Part shown: piece after piece, positions 5,366 through 7,937 of the stretch
Layout of the letters: each line of letters begins with the position of its first letter
Numbering within the stretch: the stretch's first letter is position 1
Assembly: GCA_038239195.1 (NCBI GenBank)
Contig: JBBSEZ010000457.1
Location: 1 to 7,937 of the forward strand
Source of the DNA: JBBSEZ01 sp038239195
GTDB lineage: Bacteria; Planctomycetota; Planctomycetia; Gemmatales; Gemmataceae
Length of the DNA: 7,937 nt
Reading direction: 5' to 3'
The notes under the pieces: generated by a model
What the model was told of the DNA's origin: nothing
Database searches by the model: none
The model's input: only the letters and a program-made list of their open reading frames with translations
Program-made: the position numbers and the translations under genes

Positions 5366-6412
5366 TCAGCCCACCAGCACCGCGGCCGAGGGACGATACA
5401 CCTCTGCGGCCCAGCGGGCCCCCTCCCCCACCGTTTCGATGCGCCGCGCGGGGGCCTTGCCCTCGATCACGGTATCGACGACGTAGAGCGGGCGGCGCTG
5501 GACGTGGCGGTGGGTGCGGACCACGTACTCGCCCAGGAAGGCCAGCGAAAGGAACTGCATGTTGAAGAGCGCGAGGAAGCCCAGCGACGCCCACGCCCAG
5601 CCCGCGACCTGGAGGGCGCCCACCGCCCACAAGCCGGCGACGGCGGCGGCGAGCCCGGCGCTTGCAACGGCACAGCCCCCTGCGGTGAGGGTGATGCACT
5701 GCGAGGGCAGGGTGGAGAAGGCGGTGATCGTGTCGAAGGCGAGCTTGAGGAGCCGGCCGTAGCGGTACTTGGTCTGCCCCGCCGCGCGCTCGCGGCGGAC
5801 GAACGGCACGCCGACCTGGCGGAAGCCTACCCAGGTGATGAGGCCGCGGAAGAAGCGCGGGTCTTCCTCCAGCTGCGCGTAGACGTCGAGCACGCGCCGA
5901 TCCATCAGGCGGAAGTCGCCGGTGTCGGGCGGGATCGGCACGTCGGCGATGCGGCCCATGAGGCGATAAAAGAGAAAGGAGGTCAGCTTTTTGAGAAACG
6001 TCTCGCCCTGCCGGCGCTCGCGGACGCCGTAGACCACCTGATTGCCCTCGCGCCACTTGGCGAGGAACTGGGCGATGACCTCCGGGGGGTCTTGCAGGTC
6101 GGCGTCCATGACGACGGCGGCCTGGCCGCGCGCGTGGTGCAGCCCCGCCGTGGTCGCCATCTCGTGCCCGAAGTTGCGCGACAGGGCCACGATGCGCACC
6201 GTCGGGTCGGTCAGGGCCCTGGCGGCGAGGATGGCGCGCGAGCGGTCGGTACTGCCGTCATCGACGAAGAGGATCTCGTACGTCTCACCGAGCGCTTCGA
6301 GGTGCTCCTTGAGGCATGCATAGGTTGCCTCCAGCACCGCCTCCTCGTTGAGAAACGGCACGACAACGCTGAGCACGGGGGGGCCGGCGGGCTCTCGCGG
6401 GGAAACGCTCAT
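5366..6412 (-). CDS. Family 2 glycosyltransferase, DPM1/GtrB-like, membrane-anchored
   Basis: This 348-residue enzyme has a GT-A fold typical of polyprenyl-phosphate glycosyltransferases, which load a sugar from a nucleotide donor onto undecaprenyl or similar phosphate at the inner membrane. Visible motifs are SVVVPFLNEE (15-24), FVDDGSTDRS (49-58), LSRNFGHE (77-84), the metal-binding DADLQDPPE (103-111), DTGDFRLMDR (163-172) and GQTKYRYGRLLKLAFD (212-227). Two hydrophobic segments follow (about 241-263 and 270-293), as in GtrB-type proteins, and a polar tail of about 45 residues ends the protein. The ATG at 6412 puts the first strand at residue 13, normal for the family. A TTG at 6472 would add 20 residues unlike the family, so I rejected it. 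No strong ribosome site precedes 6412. The downstream GT-C-like gene probably uses its product or shares its pathway. The sugar cannot be named from sequence. Confidence 0.9.
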   Translation of the reverse strand: MSVSPREPAGPPVLSVVVPFLNEEAVLEATYACLKEHLEALGETYEILFVDDGSTDRSRAILAARALTDPTVRIVALSRNFGHEMATTAGLHHARGQAAVVMDADLQDPPEVIAQFLAKWREGNQVVYGVRERRQGETFLKKLTSFLFYRLMGRIADVPIPPDTGDFRLMDRRVLDVYAQLEEDPRFFRGLITWVGFRQVGVPFVRRERAAGQTKYRYGRLLKLAFDTITAFSTLPSQCITLTAGGCAVASAGLAAAVAGLWAVGALQVAGWAWASLGFLALFNMQFLSLAFLGEYVVRTHRHVQRRPLYVVDTVIEGKAPARRIETVGEGARWAAEVYRPSAAVLVG

Positions 6413-6471
6413 CGGGTGCTCTCGCGCCAGGTAACAAGGCCAACCGGAGGGGCAAACTCGGCCGGCGCTCA

Positions 6472-6477
6472 ACTATA
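6472..6477 (-). promoter_or_regulatory. Possible -10 box (TATAGT) for the glycosyltransferase operon
   Basis: On the minus strand, TATAGT at 6477-6472 is one base from TATAAT and lies about 60 nt before the chosen ATG at 6412. It would give a leader of some 50 nt. The bases 17 nt further upstream (CCGCCC) do not resemble a -35 box, so the call rests on the hexamer and its place in the divergent intergenic region (6413-6605). Confidence 0.3.
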
Positions 6478-6593
6478 GCTCGCACTTTCGCTGAGGGCGG
6501 CATTCTCGGGAGGGCCGCTTTGTCGCGCCCGGCCGGCAAGGTCTTCGTGCGCGCCCAGGTCGCAAGCCCCTTCCGTTCTCGTTTCCCCTGGGC

Positions 6594-6599
6594 TATGAT
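6594..6599 (+). promoter_or_regulatory. Probable -10 box (TATGAT) for a leaderless transcript
   Basis: TATGAT at 6594-6599 is one base from TATAAT and ends 6 nt before the ATG at 6606. Standard spacing would place the transcription start at or right beside the start codon. The hexamer 17 nt upstream, TTCCGT (6571-6576), keeps only the TT of the -35 consensus. No Shine-Dalgarno-like sequence lies between this box and the ATG, which agrees with leaderless initiation. Confidence 0.45.
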
Positions 6600-6605
6600 G
6601 CCGCG

Positions 6606-7907
6606 ATGACTTCTCCAGCGAACCCGAGCCACCAACGCCTCCGGGCCGGCATGGTCGGCCTCGGCATGATCTTCGACGACACCTACCGGCCCGCGTTCGA
6701 GCAGCTGCACGCCGGCGGGCTCTATCGGCGCGACTTCGGCGTGGTCGAGGTCGAGCTGACCGCCGTCGCGAGCCGCACCGGCGTGCGCGGCGAGCGCTAC
6801 CTTCGGAGCGCGGGCGACCGGATCGCTCCCTTCGCTAACTGCGCCGGCCCCGACGCCATCGAACAACTCCTCGCCCGCGGCGTCGATGCGGTATGCGTCG
6901 CCACGCCCGACGACCGGCACTTCGACACGGCCCGCAAGGCGCTCGCCGCGGGCAAGCACGTCCTGATCGAGAAGCCGTCGGTACTCCGGCTCCAGGAAGT
7001 GGAGGAACTGGTTGCCCTGGCGGTGCGGCAAGGCGTGCTGGCGAAGGTCGTCTATCACAAGCTGGCCGACCCCGACCACAAGAAGCTGCGCACGCACGTC
7101 GTCGATGGCGTGCTGAAGCACGTCAACAACGGCTACTGCTCGCTGCTCGAGCCCAAGCAGATCAGCGGCCAACAATTCTCGGAGTGGATCACGGGGCGCA
7201 ACCCCGGTACTTACGTCGCGGTCCACTACGTGAAGCTGATCGACTTCACCTTCGGCAGCGCCCCCCTGCCCTGGCGGCTGGCGCGCGTCGGTGCCACCGG
7301 ACAGCGCGGGCTCGTCGGCCCCGCCGATGGCCCGACGTGGGACTCGGTGCAGTTGCAGATGGTCTACGTTCACGCCGACGGGCGCGAGGCGGCGTTCGAC
7401 GTCCATACGAGCTGGGTGACGCCCGACAACTTCCCCGGCTACGTCGAACAGGAGGTACAGTTCCGCTTCGACAACGGCACCTGGAACGCCCACCAGCGCA
7501 AGCGCGGCGTCGAGGTGACGGTCGAAGATCGTTCGCCGGGCGAGGTCAAGTACACGCCGAATCACCACTACAACGCCACGTTCGTCGAGCCGTGGGGCGA
7601 GCGCAGCCAGCGCGGCTACGGCATCGAGGTGCTGCGGCGGTTCTTCGAGGAAGTCGCCTTCGTCGAGCACGGCGGCCCGGCCGGCGGGCGCGGCGAGCGC
7701 CTGAAGCAGATGCGGGCCCTGGCCCACAACGACCTCTCCGCGGACCGCAACGTCGTCGCCGTGGTGCAGGCGATGGAGGCGATTTTGGCGCGGGCGGCGC
7801 AGGGGCAGCCCGGTTGCGTGGCGTTCGTCAACGAGGAACGCGGAGGGCTGGTGCTGACGGGGCCGGGGCGCGCCGAGCATGAGGTGTTGTTCCCCGGCCG
7901 CGTTTGA
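6606..7907 (+). CDS. Gfo/Idh/MocA family NAD(P)-dependent oxidoreductase
   Basis: This 433-residue protein belongs to the glucose-fructose oxidoreductase / inositol dehydrogenase family, whose members oxidise or reduce sugars, inositols and related alcohols with NAD(P). The Rossmann domain opens with GMVGLGMIFDD (15-25), where the usual third glycine of GxGxxG is replaced. It continues with DAVCVATPDDRHFDTARKAL (94-113) and the catalytic EKP motif in GKHVLIEKPS (116-125, K123). The C-terminal substrate domain holds HYVKLIDF (207-214), the likely place of the second catalytic histidine and acid. No signal peptide is visible, so it should be cytoplasmic. It is a little longer than typical members (about 330-400 residues), with added sequence after residue 290. 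The ATG at 6606 has no ribosome site, but a -10-like box sits just upstream. It is transcribed away from the glycosyltransferase pair. A role in making or altering a sugar for that pair is possible but unproven. Confidence 0.9.
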   Translation: MTSPANPSHQRLRAGMVGLGMIFDDTYRPAFEQLHAGGLYRRDFGVVEVELTAVASRTGVRGERYLRSAGDRIAPFANCAGPDAIEQLLARGVDAVCVATPDDRHFDTARKALAAGKHVLIEKPSVLRLQEVEELVALAVRQGVLAKVVYHKLADPDHKKLRTHVVDGVLKHVNNGYCSLLEPKQISGQQFSEWITGRNPGTYVAVHYVKLIDFTFGSAPLPWRLARVGATGQRGLVGPADGPTWDSVQLQMVYVHADGREAAFDVHTSWVTPDNFPGYVEQEVQFRFDNGTWNAHQRKRGVEVTVEDRSPGEVKYTPNHHYNATFVEPWGERSQRGYGIEVLRRFFEEVAFVEHGGPAGGRGERLKQMRALAHNDLSADRNVVAVVQAMEAILARAAQGQPGCVAFVNEERGGLVLTGPGRAEHEVLFPGRV

Positions 7908-7937
7908 GGGGCCACTCTCTGGATGTTGTCGCGATCA

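Larger units (their letters stand above)
6413..6605. other. Divergent intergenic region with two weak promoters
   Basis: This 193-nt gap separates the minus-strand glycosyltransferase operon from the plus-strand oxidoreductase gene. It should hold promoters for both; the only candidates are TATAGT (minus, 6477-6472) and TATGAT (plus, 6594-6599). I see no clear operator dyad, small ORF or RNA gene in it. Confidence 0.5.

Noticed and set aside
3597..6056. 819-residue open frame on the minus strand
   Set aside because: It is a shifted frame through both glycosyltransferase-related genes, very rich in Arg, Ala, Gly and Pro, and has no family motif.
6413..6472. TTG start at 6472 for the glycosyltransferase
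   Set aside because: It would add 20 residues not seen in the family and overlaps the likely promoter; the ATG at 6412 gives a normal N-terminus.
4376..6478. 700-residue open frame on the plus strand
   Set aside because: It is antisense to the GT-C-like and GT2 genes and has a Glu/Gly/Arg-rich low-complexity product typical of GC-rich reverse frames.
6285..7880. 531-residue open frame on the minus strand
   Set aside because: It lies antisense to the Gfo/Idh/MocA gene, whose motifs are clear. Its product has no recognisable domain and looks like the reverse reading of a GC-rich gene.
1..7937. tRNA, rRNA or known riboswitch
   Set aside because: I saw no cloverleaf, rRNA core sequence or riboswitch consensus in the intergenic gaps, though small RNAs without known motifs cannot be excluded by eye.

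Overview
The window is a GC-rich bacterial chromosomal segment with seven complete genes and very little spare DNA. The best lineage guess is Planctomycetota or a similar phylum. That guess rests on the mix of a membrane-less Ser/Thr kinase, a Gfo/Idh/MocA oxidoreductase, a stand-alone AccA and a bacterial ABA4-like protein, plus GTG starts, weak Shine-Dalgarno sites and high GC. It comes from gene content and general familiarity, not from a marker gene.

Layout: positions 1-131 hold a leader with a perfect TATAAT box and a small hairpin. Four plus-strand genes follow. They are a ferredoxin-NADP reductase (132-1061), a Ser/Thr protein kinase with a DFA motif in place of DFG (1131-1997), the acetyl-CoA carboxylase carboxyltransferase alpha subunit accA (2095-3117), and an ABA4-like (DUF4281) membrane protein (3136-3600). 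Gaps are 69, 97 and 18 nt, so at least accA and the ABA4-like gene are probably co-transcribed. A convergent gap at 3601-3754 separates this group from two minus-strand genes. These are a GT-C-like multi-pass membrane protein (3755-5332) and, upstream of it in the same direction, a DPM1/GtrB-type family 2 glycosyltransferase (5366-6412). After a 193-nt divergent intergenic region comes a plus-strand Gfo/Idh/MocA oxidoreductase (6606-7907). The last 30 nt hold nothing I can identify.

How the genes may work together: the two minus-strand genes make sense as a lipid-linked sugar pair, in which the GT2 enzyme charges a polyprenyl phosphate and the GT-C-like protein uses a polyprenyl-linked sugar on the outer face of the membrane. 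The plus-strand group mixes redox (FNR), signalling (kinase), malonyl-CoA supply (AccA) and a possible carotenoid-related membrane protein. A shared purpose there is only a guess.

The most unusual structure is non-coding. A 36-bp imperfect inverted repeat (32 of 36 matched) lies at 3590-3692. It is much more AT-rich than its surroundings, is flanked by the 6-bp direct repeat CGATGT, and supplies the stop codon of the ABA4-like gene. It looks like a small palindromic or MITE-like insertion. A second, unrelated GC-rich palindrome follows at 3700-3754. I do not see a defence system, CRISPR array, RNA gene or clear new multi-gene system in this window.
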